DNA of 64,000 bases, taken from Rheinheimera sp. (GTDB lineage: Bacteria; Pseudomonadota; Gammaproteobacteria; Enterobacterales; Alteromonadaceae). Each line of letters starts with the position of its first letter. Position 1 is the first letter of the stretch. The notes under the pieces were generated by a model, which was not told where the DNA came from, searched no databases, and saw only the letters and a list, made by a program, of their open reading frames with translations. The stretch is taken from contig NZ_JAVBXS010000020.1 of the NCBI RefSeq assembly GCF_030824435.1, positions 1-64,000 of the forward strand, in the 5' to 3' direction. Made by a program: the position numbers and the translations under genes. This document shows, piece by piece, positions 25,359-34,228 of the stretch.

Positions 25359-25549
25359 AACATTCCCAACTAACCCCCAAACCAACACCGGGAGCTGCGG
25401 AGTGAGCATTCAAGAGTGAGCGCGGGAGGCGCGAACGGGCGAACGTAGTAGTTGCCGGTGGTGGTTCGCGCCCTGCCGGTTTAACCTTAGCTGTGCCAGT
25501 AAACTTCAACTGCCAACTTCAGCAGGCAGAACTGCAGAACGAGAGAATT

Positions 25550-25675
25550 TTAGTTACTGCCGAAAGTGATGCGTGCAATACCCGCTTTATCGCAGCCACT
25601 AACGCCTACCAGCGCCACACCAACCAAAAGCAACAACACCAAAGCGCTGCCCTTATCCGGCAGCGCCTGCTGCAA
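25550..25675 (-). CDS. Possible lipoprotein-like micro-protein behind gspN
   Basis: In frame with gspN, directly after its stop, a 41-residue reading from a TTG shows a strongly hydrophobic stretch (ALVLLLLVGVALVGVSGC) ending in a lipobox-like SGC, then DKAGIARITFGSN and a stop. No good ribosome binding site is seen. It may be a real micro-protein coupled to gspN, the remains of a longer gspN, or chance. Confidence 0.2.
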   Translation of the reverse strand: MQQALPDKGSALVLLLLVGVALVGVSGCDKAGIARITFGSN

Positions 25676-25678
25676 AAC

Positions 25679-26437
25679 CTACTGCCCTATCCGGCCTTGC
25701 AGCTTTAACGGGAAACGGCCTTCGGCGTCGGCTTGGCCGACAAACTGCATGGCCTGGTGCACTTCTTTTGGCATGGAGGCCGCTGGTTTCAGCGTGCCGG
25801 CAATCTGGTAACTGCCTTGTAAAATATCGGCTTTTACCAATAAACCCAGCGGGTTATCTGCTGTGGTTTGCAAACTGATATTGCCGTTGTCACAGTTAAG
25901 CACCGCGTCTATTGCCTGCAAATCAATCCAGCCGGTTGGTGTTTTAAATTTAGCCTGTTGCCAGCTGGCCTTGCCATCCAGCGCGGCACAATAAGGTTGG
26001 CCTAACACAAAATCTTTTAAGTTCAGCACTATAGCGCCGCTGGCATCCACCGGCATTGGCAACTGTAATTGCGGTATTATTGGGGCAACCGGCAACCTGA
26101 TGGTTGAGTTGTTTAACAACAGCTGACCAACACCCAACTCTGCCTGCACCGCCAGATAAGGCAAATTGCTGTCACGCAGGTTACCACCTTGCATCTTCAG
26201 GCCTAATTTACCGCGCCATAATAACGACGGCTGTAACTGCCAGCTGAGTTGTGGCAGATAAAACGGCGCTTTTTGTACGCCGGCAATCTGCCCGCTCCAC
26301 AAGGTGCCTGTCACAGGGCCAAGCTGCACATCTGCAGGTAAAGTCACTAGTTTTAGCCAGACATTGGCCGGTGTCAGCACCAGCGCAAATAGCAGATAGG
26401 CGGTAATACCCAAAGCCCATAACATCGATTTTTTCAT
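25679..26437 (-). CDS. gspN: Type II secretion protein N
   Basis: From MKKSMLWALG it is 252 residues with one N-terminal transmembrane helix and a periplasmic beta-rich domain, the GspN layout. Family features are PANVWLKL, GTLWSGQIAG and LSWQLQPSLLWRGKLGL. GspN is an accessory inner-membrane part of the machine. It is the last gene of the gsp operon, and the accessory island lies just beyond it. An upstream in-frame start at 26539 adds 34 non-hydrophobic residues and is unlikely. Confidence 0.88.
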   Translation of the reverse strand: MKKSMLWALGITAYLLFALVLTPANVWLKLVTLPADVQLGPVTGTLWSGQIAGVQKAPFYLPQLSWQLQPSLLWRGKLGLKMQGGNLRDSNLPYLAVQAELGVGQLLLNNSTIRLPVAPIIPQLQLPMPVDASGAIVLNLKDFVLGQPYCAALDGKASWQQAKFKTPTGWIDLQAIDAVLNCDNGNISLQTTADNPLGLLVKADILQGSYQIAGTLKPAASMPKEVHQAMQFVGQADAEGRFPLKLQGRIGQ

Positions 26438-26549
26438 CTGTACTAACTTTTCCCAGCTGTTGTTATCTGTGTTTGTATGTTGTGAGCAGACGTCGTGAAG
26501 CGGCTGTTGGCTATTGCGCCTGAATGCAACAAAGCACACACAAAGGTCA

Positions 26550-27014
26550 TTATTCCAGCACCATACGACGCACCCGCACCTGCCCCGGCACTTCGCTTTG
26601 CGCTATATCCAGCTGCACCAGCGTCACACCCTGCTGATATTGCAAGTCATGCAGCCAACGTAACAACTGATCAAAAGGCAAATCCTCCAGCGACAATTGC
26701 AACTGCTCATTTTGCGGCTGCATCCGGCTGACCTGCACCTGGTATGTATTGGCGGTTTGTGACACCACATCGGTCAGACTGCCCTGAGGTTTGCTGCTTG
26801 TGGTTGCCACCGACAATTTTGGTAACTGGCTTTGTAACCATTGCAGCTGTTCGGCCGCACCTTTGGCCGCCAGTTGCTGGTCAATTCTGGCCTGATGCAA
26901 AGGTTGCCAAATCAGCGCATAAAAGATGGCAATACCAAGCACAACTGCAGCACCTGTCAGCAGCTGCTGCTCGCGTTGTTGCAAAGACGCCCACCAGAGT
27001 TGAAATTGTTTCAT
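26550..27014 (-). CDS. gspM: Type II secretion protein M
   Basis: A 154-residue bitopic inner-membrane protein: a short cytoplasmic start (FQLWWASLQQREQQLL), one transmembrane helix (about 20-36), and a periplasmic ferredoxin-like domain ending in a beta strand (VRVRRMVLE). GspM binds GspL in the assembly platform. Its start overlaps gspL by four bases. Confidence 0.9.
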   Translation of the reverse strand: MKQFQLWWASLQQREQQLLTGAAVVLGIAIFYALIWQPLHQARIDQQLAAKGAAEQLQWLQSQLPKLSVATTSSKPQGSLTDVVSQTANTYQVQVSRMQPQNEQLQLSLEDLPFDQLLRWLHDLQYQQGVTLVQLDIAQSEVPGQVRVRRMVLE

Positions 27015-28201
27015 GTTTTACTCCGCATCGTGATGGTGCCTTGCACTTTGCCGGCAATATTACTTAAAGCGCCTTGCTCCACAGTAAAACCCTGTTGTTG
27101 TAACTGGGTTTTTAACTGCTCAAAACTCTGAAAACCATCGGCAGTGGCCTGAAACCTCAGTTCAGCTTTTTTGCTGTCATAACGCAGATTGTCCAGATTT
27201 AAGCCTTGTTGTTGTGCTAACAGCGGTTGCAGCTGTGACAACAAACCCACCAGACTCTGGTTAGGGTCGACACCGCCATTGGCCGCAAGTTTACGTTCCA
27301 CCTGCCGTTTCAGGTTCACAATACGCTCATTGGGGTATTTGCTTTTATAAAGTTCGGTTGCCGCACTTCTGGCCTGTGTGGCCTGGCGCTGATATAACCA
27401 GCTTTCAAGGCCAACACTGCTTAAATACAACAGCAGCACAGCAGCTGCCAATGAAATACTCAGCCGCCACTGTTGCCAATGTTTGTTTTGTGGTTTTTTC
27501 GGTGCGTAGTCGCCCTGCAACAAGCTAAACGAAGTTTTGTTTAACTGCCTTGCCAACAAAGCCAGCGGCAACTCGGCCGGCGCCAGCTGATGTTGTTGTA
27601 ATACCGCTTCTGGCCAGGGGCTGTAACTTAATACCAGCGGTAACGCCAGCAGCGCCAGATAATCCGGCCACCAGCTCTCGTCTATACAACTGACTTGCCA
27701 TGGCCCTTGTTTTAACAACCACTGACCCGACAATTCAATCACCAGCGGTAGTTCAGCATCGGGCAACAATAAAGCGTCGGGCACCATCCGCTGCACGCTA
27801 AAACCTGCTTGTTGTAACCAGGCCAGCCACTGCTCCATCATGGCACGGCGCACTACGGCCACTTGCTGACTGTATTGACCGTCCTGCTGCAAGGTCTGGC
27901 CTTGTAACAACAACAGCTGCTCAATATCTTCGGCCTGATCTTCTTCCAGCATAAAAGGCAGCGCCTGCAGCAGCTGACGATTAGGTTTGCCTGGCAAAGG
28001 CACAGTTTTCAGCACCACATCACAGGCCGGCACTAAGGCCACCACAGGGCGTTGGCCAAGACGCTGCGCCAACGCAGGCAAATCATCGGCGCCGGCTAAA
28101 CGGCCACTGGCAATTATTTCTTCATTCAGTGCCGACCAGACCAGCCAGTCGACCGGCGCATTGGCCACACTGCCAAGCCGGATTATCAGTTGTTCATTCA
28201 C
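27011..28201 (-). CDS. gspL: Type II secretion protein L
   Basis: A 396-residue GspL with a cytoplasmic actin-like part (about 1-235) that docks the ATPase GspE, one transmembrane helix near 250-265 (SISLAAAVLLLYLSSVGLE) and a periplasmic ferredoxin-like C-terminus (LRFQATADGFQSFEQLKTQL). It overlaps gspM and gspK by four bases each, so translation is coupled through the operon. Confidence 0.92.
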   Translation of the reverse strand: MNEQLIIRLGSVANAPVDWLVWSALNEEIIASGRLAGADDLPALAQRLGQRPVVALVPACDVVLKTVPLPGKPNRQLLQALPFMLEEDQAEDIEQLLLLQGQTLQQDGQYSQQVAVVRRAMMEQWLAWLQQAGFSVQRMVPDALLLPDAELPLVIELSGQWLLKQGPWQVSCIDESWWPDYLALLALPLVLSYSPWPEAVLQQHQLAPAELPLALLARQLNKTSFSLLQGDYAPKKPQNKHWQQWRLSISLAAAVLLLYLSSVGLESWLYQRQATQARSAATELYKSKYPNERIVNLKRQVERKLAANGGVDPNQSLVGLLSQLQPLLAQQQGLNLDNLRYDSKKAELRFQATADGFQSFEQLKTQLQQQGFTVEQGALSNIAGKVQGTITMRSKT

Positions 28202-29343
28202 CCTGGGCCTCCAAAGCGCCGAGCGACCACTTGTACTGCTTGATTGTCATCAACTTTAAATACCGAGGTCAATTTAAAACTGCTGTCTGCTAACTGTACC
28301 GTCAGCTCAGCCTGGAAATAACGCGACTTTACACTAAACATGGTTTTAACTTCTTCTGGTATCGCCAGACCACTCAACTGGCTGCTGGCCCAGAACTGCT
28401 CCAGACTATCAAAACCTTTTTCCGGCCGGCCATTAATTAACGACTGGGCGTCATCAATAGCCAGGCCTGGTATCATGCCAGCCAACACTGCAGCCTGGGC
28501 TTCAGTCACTGTATTTACATTCAGCTGCAACAACGACTGCTGAGGTATCACACAGACCAAAGGCGCCACCAGCGCATAATCAGCTGGTGTGACATCCAGA
28601 ATTTGCCGCAGCTCCGACTTACTGACCATCAGACTGTTCGCACTGTAATAAGGAAACTCAAGTGCCGCATAGTCGTTTTCTTCCGCACCACCGGCACTTT
28701 GCAGCTGATTGTCTGCATCCAGCCAGTCGGTCAGACGCGCCACCAGATATTCAGCTGGCATCGATAAATCGGCGGCTGATTGTTCCAGCAATCTTTGCAT
28801 GGCTTGCTGCGCCGGTGTTTGCACCAAGCCTGTTCTGTTGTTATTCGGCCTTGGCTGTTGTGGTTTATTCTGTTCGTCGGTTTTATCCGCGCCAGCGACC
28901 TCTCCCTCCGGGCTGCGATTTTGCTCAGCATCACTGTTAGGTGCGCCAGCTGTTTTCGGCGGCAGCTGCAAGGAATTTAAGTTAAAACAACCTTGTAAAT
29001 CAGTAATTTTTCCGCTGATACTGCCTTGCTCCACCGGGAAAGTGGCGCCTTCGGCCGCCCATGGCTGACTCAGATTAACGCTGTCTTTGCCCGCAGCTGA
29101 ACTTCTGATCAACTGCCGGCTAAATTCTTCAGCACCAAGCGCCAGCCATAACGCCTGTTGCCTTTCCATCAGGTTCAATTGGCGCTGCAACTGCAGCTGC
29201 AGGCGACCGCTCATGCTGACCGCAATCACTACCACCAGCGCCACCACCATCATCACTGCAATCAGCGCTACTCCGCGCTGTTGCCGTTTGGCTGTGATCA
29301 GCTGTGGCCGTGGCATAATCATCGGCAGTAATCTGGTTTTCAT
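28198..29343 (-). CDS. gspK: Type II secretion minor pseudopilin K
   Basis: A 381-residue GspK, the large pseudopilin at the pilus tip. The leader ends in RQQRG before VALIAVMMVVALVVV, the usual GspK cleavage variant without the +5 glutamate. An insert of about 40 residues (around 120-160) rich in Asp, Glu, Asn, Pro and Lys interrupts the domain after QGCFNLNSL. The C-terminal helix-hairpin-helix-like region (IDDAQSLINGRPEKGFDSLE) is present. Confidence 0.92.
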   Translation of the reverse strand: MKTRLLPMIMPRPQLITAKRQQRGVALIAVMMVVALVVVIAVSMSGRLQLQLQRQLNLMERQQALWLALGAEEFSRQLIRSSAAGKDSVNLSQPWAAEGATFPVEQGSISGKITDLQGCFNLNSLQLPPKTAGAPNSDAEQNRSPEGEVAGADKTDEQNKPQQPRPNNNRTGLVQTPAQQAMQRLLEQSAADLSMPAEYLVARLTDWLDADNQLQSAGGAEENDYAALEFPYYSANSLMVSKSELRQILDVTPADYALVAPLVCVIPQQSLLQLNVNTVTEAQAAVLAGMIPGLAIDDAQSLINGRPEKGFDSLEQFWASSQLSGLAIPEEVKTMFSVKSRYFQAELTVQLADSSFKLTSVFKVDDNQAVQVVARRFGGPG

Positions 29344-29969
29344 TGGGTTAGCCCGGCAGGTAAAGTAAAAATACGCTCAAACTCACCGGTGTTTTGTTGG
29401 GTAATCACCATTTTTAAAGCCTTTGGCATCTTCTCCTGTACCCAGCTGTCTTGCCAGGCGCCTTCCTGATCCAGATAGGTGATTTTAAAACTGTCGATAT
29501 CTTCAAGCAGCAGCTGGATTTGTGGTTCAGTGCCGGTCACGGCATCAGGAAATAAATAAAACAGCCGCTCCAGTTTATTTTCTTTTAAACGATAACCAAC
29601 CAGCTGCACTTCACTGCGTGGCAATATCATGCCGGGATTGGTCCAGCCGGCATGACTAAATGACACACCATCATCGTCACTTTCCAGCCAATTTGGCACA
29701 CCGGCCAACATCACTTTATTGGGTGCTTCACCACTCACCCGGATTTGCCTTGGCGCTATTTGCCACAGGTCCCGCTCCAGCAACATCATCACTTGCTGCA
29801 ACTTTTGTAACCGTGCCAGCGCCGCCTGTGAAGCTGTGTCACTGCGGGTCACACTATCCAGCACAGCCACAGATGCCAGCCCAACCAAAGCAAAAATGGC
29901 GGTTGCCAGCAACATTTCAATAAAAGTAAAACCTCTTTGGCCTGGCGCTGCCATTTGCAGTTGGCTCAT
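29340..29969 (-). CDS. gspJ: Type II secretion minor pseudopilin J
   Basis: A 209-residue type IV pilin-like protein. The prepilin peptidase site is GQRG before FTFIEMLLATAIFALVG, with glutamate at +5. The body contains LLERDLWQIAPRQIR, a GspJ hallmark. It caps the pseudopilus with GspI and GspK. It overlaps both neighbours by four bases. Confidence 0.92.
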   Translation of the reverse strand: MSQLQMAAPGQRGFTFIEMLLATAIFALVGLASVAVLDSVTRSDTASQAALARLQKLQQVMMLLERDLWQIAPRQIRVSGEAPNKVMLAGVPNWLESDDDGVSFSHAGWTNPGMILPRSEVQLVGYRLKENKLERLFYLFPDAVTGTEPQIQLLLEDIDSFKITYLDQEGAWQDSWVQEKMPKALKMVITQQNTGEFERIFTLPAGLTQ

Positions 29970-30379
29970 TCTTTGTCGCGCTCAGGTTTGCCAACAAAAG
30001 TCTGCAGGCTATAAATCACCCTTGCCGGCTCTTCCAGCGGACTGACCGTTACTTTGATCTGACGAAAATTCGGATCTGCGGTTTCCAGACTGCTTTGTTG
30101 CCATAACCACATGCGGTTAGCCATTTTTACTTCACCCTGCTTTTTTGCTTCAGGCGGCCATTTTTGCTCCAACCGGTTCAGCTGCAACTGATTTTCGGCA
30201 ATAAAACTGGCAAAAGTCATTTCTTCCAGCTGAGTGACAGCCCGAATATGTTCAGTAGTAGCGCGCATTACTGCCACGCCGGCGATGGCAAAAATAGCCA
30301 TGGCCACCAGGAGTTCAATCAGGGTAAAACCACTTTGGCCAGACTTAGCGGCTAATTTTTGTGGTGATTTAGCGGTCAA
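29966..30379 (-). CDS. gspI: Type II secretion minor pseudopilin I
   Basis: A 137-residue minor pseudopilin with cleavage at GQSG before FTLIELLVAMAIFAIAG (+5 Glu). ASFIAENQLQLNRL and WLWQQSSLETADPNF are typical of GspI. GspI nucleates the tip complex with GspJ and GspK. It overlaps gspH by 11 bases. Confidence 0.92.
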   Translation of the reverse strand: MTAKSPQKLAAKSGQSGFTLIELLVAMAIFAIAGVAVMRATTEHIRAVTQLEEMTFASFIAENQLQLNRLEQKWPPEAKKQGEVKMANRMWLWQQSSLETADPNFRQIKVTVSPLEEPARVIYSLQTFVGKPERDKE

Positions 30380-31058
30380 GTTCCACCTCGCCCCGCTCCA
30401 GCGGAATACTAAATACAGCCTTCAGCTGCTGTTTCCATGCCGGATTTTCGCTACTTTCTTTTAAAGTTAATAAAAAGGGGGTAATTTCACCTGAAGATAA
30501 AATAAAAATCTGCGGTTGTGCCGGGTCACCTTTTTTGCGCGGTTCGGTAACAAAACCGGTTTTTAGCGGTGCAGTGGCTTTTTTGTTTGGGTCTTTGCTG
30601 TCTTCCAGTTGTTTTTCACGTGCTTTGGCAGCGTCAATTTCATCAAAACTGTTTTCTTCAAACAGTTTGTCTTCTTCCTGCCATTCAACCTGACTGAGCA
30701 AATTGCCTTCACTCCACTCCAGGCCTTCGAGCTCCAGCTCAAACTCAATACCCTCAGCAAATTTGTAACTGCGTAATGCTTTAGGTTCACGGATGCTGTG
30801 CCACTTTTCGTCTTTAAACAGCATAAACCTGTAGCCTTCGTCATCCAGATACAAACCCAGTTCCTGCTGTTTTAGCATGGCTGTTTCAGAAGCCAGCTGA
30901 ATCAGCAGCTGTAGTTGTTCTGTTTGTTTTGCCAGCTTTTTATCGCGGCTTTCACCGGTAAAACTAATGACTACTGAAGCCGCCAGCAGTCCAATTAACA
31001 AAATAACCAGCAGAATTTCCACCAGAGTGAAACCCTGCGCCGGCGGCCGTAATTTCAT
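30369..31058 (-). CDS. gspH: Type II secretion minor pseudopilin H, elongated
   Basis: The prepilin site is AQG before FTLVEILLVILLIGLLAAS (+5 Glu). At 229 residues it is clearly longer than usual GspH proteins. The extra length is a charged insert at about 130-185 (EDKLFEENSFDEIDAAKARE, then KDPNKKATAPLKTG) before the final strands (IFILSSGEITPFLL). The first 120 residues follow the family (LGLYLDDEGYRFMLF). It shares one base with the gspG stop. Confidence 0.9.
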   Translation of the reverse strand: MKLRPPAQGFTLVEILLVILLIGLLAASVVISFTGESRDKKLAKQTEQLQLLIQLASETAMLKQQELGLYLDDEGYRFMLFKDEKWHSIREPKALRSYKFAEGIEFELELEGLEWSEGNLLSQVEWQEEDKLFEENSFDEIDAAKAREKQLEDSKDPNKKATAPLKTGFVTEPRKKGDPAQPQIFILSSGEITPFLLTLKESSENPAWKQQLKAVFSIPLERGEVELDR

Positions 31059-31498
31059 TAGTTTTGCTGATCGGCGTTGTCGCCGTCCAGATTCCAGTTG
31101 CCGATATCATCTTCGGTACCGGCTGTACGATCCGGGCCCATTGAATAGACGTCAATTTTGCCCATTTCACCCGGGCTTGCCAGCTGGTATTCACCGTCCC
31201 ACGGATCTTTTGGCAGACGTTTGACAAAACCACCTTCAGGAAAAGAACGTGGCACTGGTTCAGTGGTAACTTGGGTCACTAACGCCTGCAAACCTTGTTC
31301 AGTGGTTGGGTAAAAACCGTTGTTGAGTTTGTATAAATCCAGCGCGTTTTCCAGCTGCTGAATATCCACCACCACTTTTTGCTGGTCGGCTTTTTCTTTA
31401 TTGCCCATCAGGTTAGGCACTACCATACTGGCAATAATGCCCAGAATAACAATCACCACCATTACTTCTAACAGGGTAAAACCACGTTGCTGTTGCAT
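31058..31498 (-). CDS. gspG: Type II secretion major pseudopilin G
   Basis: A 146-residue major pseudopilin. The cleavage site is QQQRG before FTLLEVMVVIVILGIIASMV. The conserved body has LDLYKLNNGFYPTTEQGLQA and RLPKDPWDGEYQL, and the calcium-binding end is GPDRTAGTEDDIGNW. It polymerises into the periplasmic pseudopilus that pushes substrates through GspD. Confidence 0.96.
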   Translation of the reverse strand: MQQQRGFTLLEVMVVIVILGIIASMVVPNLMGNKEKADQQKVVVDIQQLENALDLYKLNNGFYPTTEQGLQALVTQVTTEPVPRSFPEGGFVKRLPKDPWDGEYQLASPGEMGKIDVYSMGPDRTAGTEDDIGNWNLDGDNADQQN

Positions 31499-31502
31499 CT
31501 TG

Positions 31503-32726
31503 CTAACCTCCTCCGACTAAATTATTCAAGGCTAAAATTGGCTGTAAAATCGCCAACACAATAAAAAGCACCATGCCGGCCATCACCGACACCAGCACAG
31601 GTTCAAATATCTTCAGCGACACTGTCACCAAAGTTTCAAATTCACGATCCTGGGTATTGGCCGCCCGCTCCAGCATACCGTCGAGCTGACCACTTTTTTC
31701 ACCACTGGCAATCATATGCAACATCATGGGTGGAAAAAGTTTGGTTTGATCCAAAGCACCACGTAAAGAAGTACCTTCACGCACCCGCAAAGTGGCTTCG
31801 CCAATGGCTTGTTTCATAAAGGTATTATCAAGCACGTCAGCGCTGATACGCATAGCCTCCAATAAAGGCACGGCACTGGCGTTTAAGATACTTAAAGTGC
31901 GGGCAAAACGGGCGGTATTCAGGCCTCTGCTGACTTTACCCAGCATGCCGGCTTTGAGTAACAATCTGTCGTATTTCAGCCGCAGCGCTGGTTTTTTTAA
32001 CGCCTTTTTCAGCGCCATCACCGCCAGCATCAAGGCCAGCAACACAAAAATGCCATAAGAGCGGATAAAGTCACTGGCCGCTATTAAAAACAAAGTGGCG
32101 CCAGGCAAACTCTGGCCCATATGTTCAAACTGCTCGACAATTTTGGGCACCACGGCCGCCAGCAAAATGCTGATCACTGCCACGGCAAAAAAGGTCAGAA
32201 TGGCCGGGTACAGCAGCGCCTGCATAATCTGGCTACGCATATGCTGACGTTGTTCGGTGTAATCGGCTAAGCGGTTGAGTACAGCATCCAGATGACCGGA
32301 TTTTTCACCGGCCGCCACCATAGAGCGGTACAGATGGTCAAATACATGCGGAAATTCTGCCAGGCCTTCAGCCAGACTGTAACCTTCCACCACTTTGGAA
32401 CGCACCATCATCATCATGCTTTGCAAACGCGGTTTTTCACATTGTTCCGCTACCGCCTGCAAGGCATTTTCAATAGGTAAAGCAGCTTCCACTAAAGTGG
32501 CGATTTGACGGGTAATAAGCGCTAAATCACTGGCGCTGATGCCACTTTGAAACCACTTTTTGCCGCTGGCCAGCATTTTTTCCTGCTGTGACGCCAGCTC
32601 CAGACTGAGCGGAGTTAACTTTTGCTCGCGCAATAACTGCCTGGCGTGACGGGCGTTATCGGCCTCCATCACCCCCTTGCTTTTGCGGCCTTTTGCATCA
32701 AGTGCCTGATATTCAAATGCCGCCAC
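31503..32726 (-). CDS. gspF: Type II secretion platform protein F
   Basis: A 407-residue polytopic inner-membrane protein with two homologous cytoplasmic domains (about 65-190 and 270-390) and three transmembrane segments (about 170-190, 220-240 and 375-397). Motifs AALPIENALQAVAEQ and FPHVFDHLYRSMVAAGEKSG are typical. The start is GTG and shares its first base with the gspE stop (TAG). Confidence 0.95.
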   Translation of the reverse strand: MAAFEYQALDAKGRKSKGVMEADNARHARQLLREQKLTPLSLELASQQEKMLASGKKWFQSGISASDLALITRQIATLVEAALPIENALQAVAEQCEKPRLQSMMMMVRSKVVEGYSLAEGLAEFPHVFDHLYRSMVAAGEKSGHLDAVLNRLADYTEQRQHMRSQIMQALLYPAILTFFAVAVISILLAAVVPKIVEQFEHMGQSLPGATLFLIAASDFIRSYGIFVLLALMLAVMALKKALKKPALRLKYDRLLLKAGMLGKVSRGLNTARFARTLSILNASAVPLLEAMRISADVLDNTFMKQAIGEATLRVREGTSLRGALDQTKLFPPMMLHMIASGEKSGQLDGMLERAANTQDREFETLVTVSLKIFEPVLVSVMAGMVLFIVLAILQPILALNNLVGGG

Positions 32727-34228
32727 TATGCATCCTCACGGGTTACCCGCAGCACTTCTTCCAGCGTGGTAAAACCTAACAACACTTTGGAAAAACCGTC
32801 CTGACGGATACTGGGGCTTTGGCTTCTGACATATTTTTCAATGGACTGTTCACCTTTGCCGTTGTGAATCAGCTCACGGCAATGTTCATCCACCACTATC
32901 AGTTCATGAATACCGGTCCGGCCACGGTAGCCGGTCTGGTTACATTGTTCACAACCAACAGCACGGAAAATCTGCTGACCGTCTTTTTTGGTGATGCCCA
33001 GCAAAGCCCGTTCTTCTTTGTCCGGTTCGTGTGCTTCTTTACAATGCACACACAAGGTACGCACCAGTCGCTGCGCTAATACTCCCAGCAAACTGGAAGA
33101 TAATAAAAAGGGTTCAACACCCATATCTTCAAGCCTTGTAATAGCGCCTGAAGCTGTGTTGGTGTGTAAAGTGCTGAGTACTAAGTGACCGGTGAGACTT
33201 GCCTGCACTGCAATTTGCGCGGTTTCTAAATCGCGGATTTCACCGACCATCACCACGTCAGGGTCCTGGCGCAAAATTGCCCGCAAACCACGGGCGAAGG
33301 TCATATTCACCTTGGTATTGACCTGGGTCTGACCTATACCTTCGAGCTCATATTCAATAGGGTCTTCGACGGTCAGAATATTCCGATCTTTGGTATTAAT
33401 GTCGGTTAAACCGGCATACAAAGTGGTGGATTTACCCGAGCCTGTTGGGCCAGTGACCAGAATAATGCCGTGTGGTTTTAAAATCAGTTTGGCAAAACTG
33501 TCCTGCACTGATGGCGTCATGCCTAAATCAGCCAGGTTCAGGTGTGAATTGTTTTTATCGAGTAAACGTAATACCACCCGCTCGCCGTGGCTTGACGGCA
33601 TGGTAGAAACCCGCACGTCCACAGCACGACCGGCAATGCGCAGACTAATACGGCCATCCTGCGGCACCCGTTTTTCGGCGATGTCGAGTTTGGCCATCAC
33701 CTTAATACGCGACACCAGCAAACTGGATAACTTGCGGTTTGGCCTGAGCATTTCACGCAAAATGCCGTCGATGCGAAACCGCACCACCAGCGCTTTTTCA
33801 AAAGTTTCGACGTGAATATCGGAAGCACCCAGTTTTATCGCTTCACCCAACATGGCATTGATCAGTTTAATAATGGGCGCGTCGTCTTCGTTTTCTAATA
33901 AATCTTCGGTTTCCGGAATTTCATCGGCCAAAGAAGCCAGATTCACTTCGTTGCCAATGTCCTGCATGATTTGTTGCGCTTCGCTGGAATCGCGCTGATA
34001 AGCCGCTTCCAGCATGGCTTCAAATTCTACCGCGCTGAGTTTTTGCACCACAAAAGGCAACGACAACACCCGCCGTACTTCCAGCATGGCGGCGGCATTG
34101 GTGTTGGGGTTAATCAACAACAGCCAATTGTCGCCCTGCGGCTGTAACAACACACCATGACGTTTGGCAAAACCAAAAGGCAGCCTGATCCGGCCTGTGC
34201 TGACTGCTTCCAGTTCAACATCAGCCAT
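32726..34228 (-). CDS. gspE: Type II secretion ATPase E
   Basis: A 500-residue cytoplasmic hexameric ATPase that powers pseudopilus assembly. Walker A is [15 protein letters not shown], the Asp box [12 protein letters not shown], Walker [13 protein letters not shown] and the His box [12 protein letters not shown] tetracysteine zinc motif (CVHC and CEQC, about 30 residues apart) is near 395-430. It ends where gspF begins. Confidence 0.97.
   Translation of the reverse strand: MADVELEAVSTGRIRLPFGFAKRHGVLLQPQGDNWLLLINPNTNAAAMLEVRRVLSLPFVVQKLSAVEFEAMLEAAYQRDSSEAQQIMQDIGNEVNLASLADEIPETEDLLENEDDAPIIKLINAMLGEAIKLGASDIHVETFEKALVVRFRIDGILREMLRPNRKLSSLLVSRIKVMAKLDIAEKRVPQDGRISLRIAGRAVDVRVSTMPSSHGERVVLRLLDKNNSHLNLADLGMTPSVQDSFAKLILKPHGIILVTGPTGSGKSTTLYAGLTDINTKDRNILTVEDPIEYELEGIGQTQVNTKVNMTFARGLRAILRQDPDVVMVGEIRDLETAQIAVQASLTGHLVLSTLHTNTASGAITRLEDMGVEPFLLSSSLLGVLAQRLVRTLCVHCKEAHEPDKEERALLGITKKDGQQIFRAVGCEQCNQTGYRGRTGIHELIVVDEHCRELIHNGKGEQSIEKYVRSQSPSIRQDGFSKVLLGFTTLEEVLRVTREDA

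Larger units (their letters stand above)
25313..25678. other. Right border of the accessory island
   Basis: This 366-base gap holds the attC-like half-site, a G/C-rich inverted repeat (GGCGCGAAC at 25428-25436 and GTTCGCGCC at 25464-25472, 27-base loop) and a possible minus-strand micro-gene behind gspN (25550-25675). No plus-strand gene is supported. Confidence 0.6.

Noticed and set aside
22983-25678. Prophage or conjugative element
   Set aside because: No integrase, phage structural or transfer genes, tRNA target or flanking repeats of attachment-site type were found; the island is small and repeat-based.
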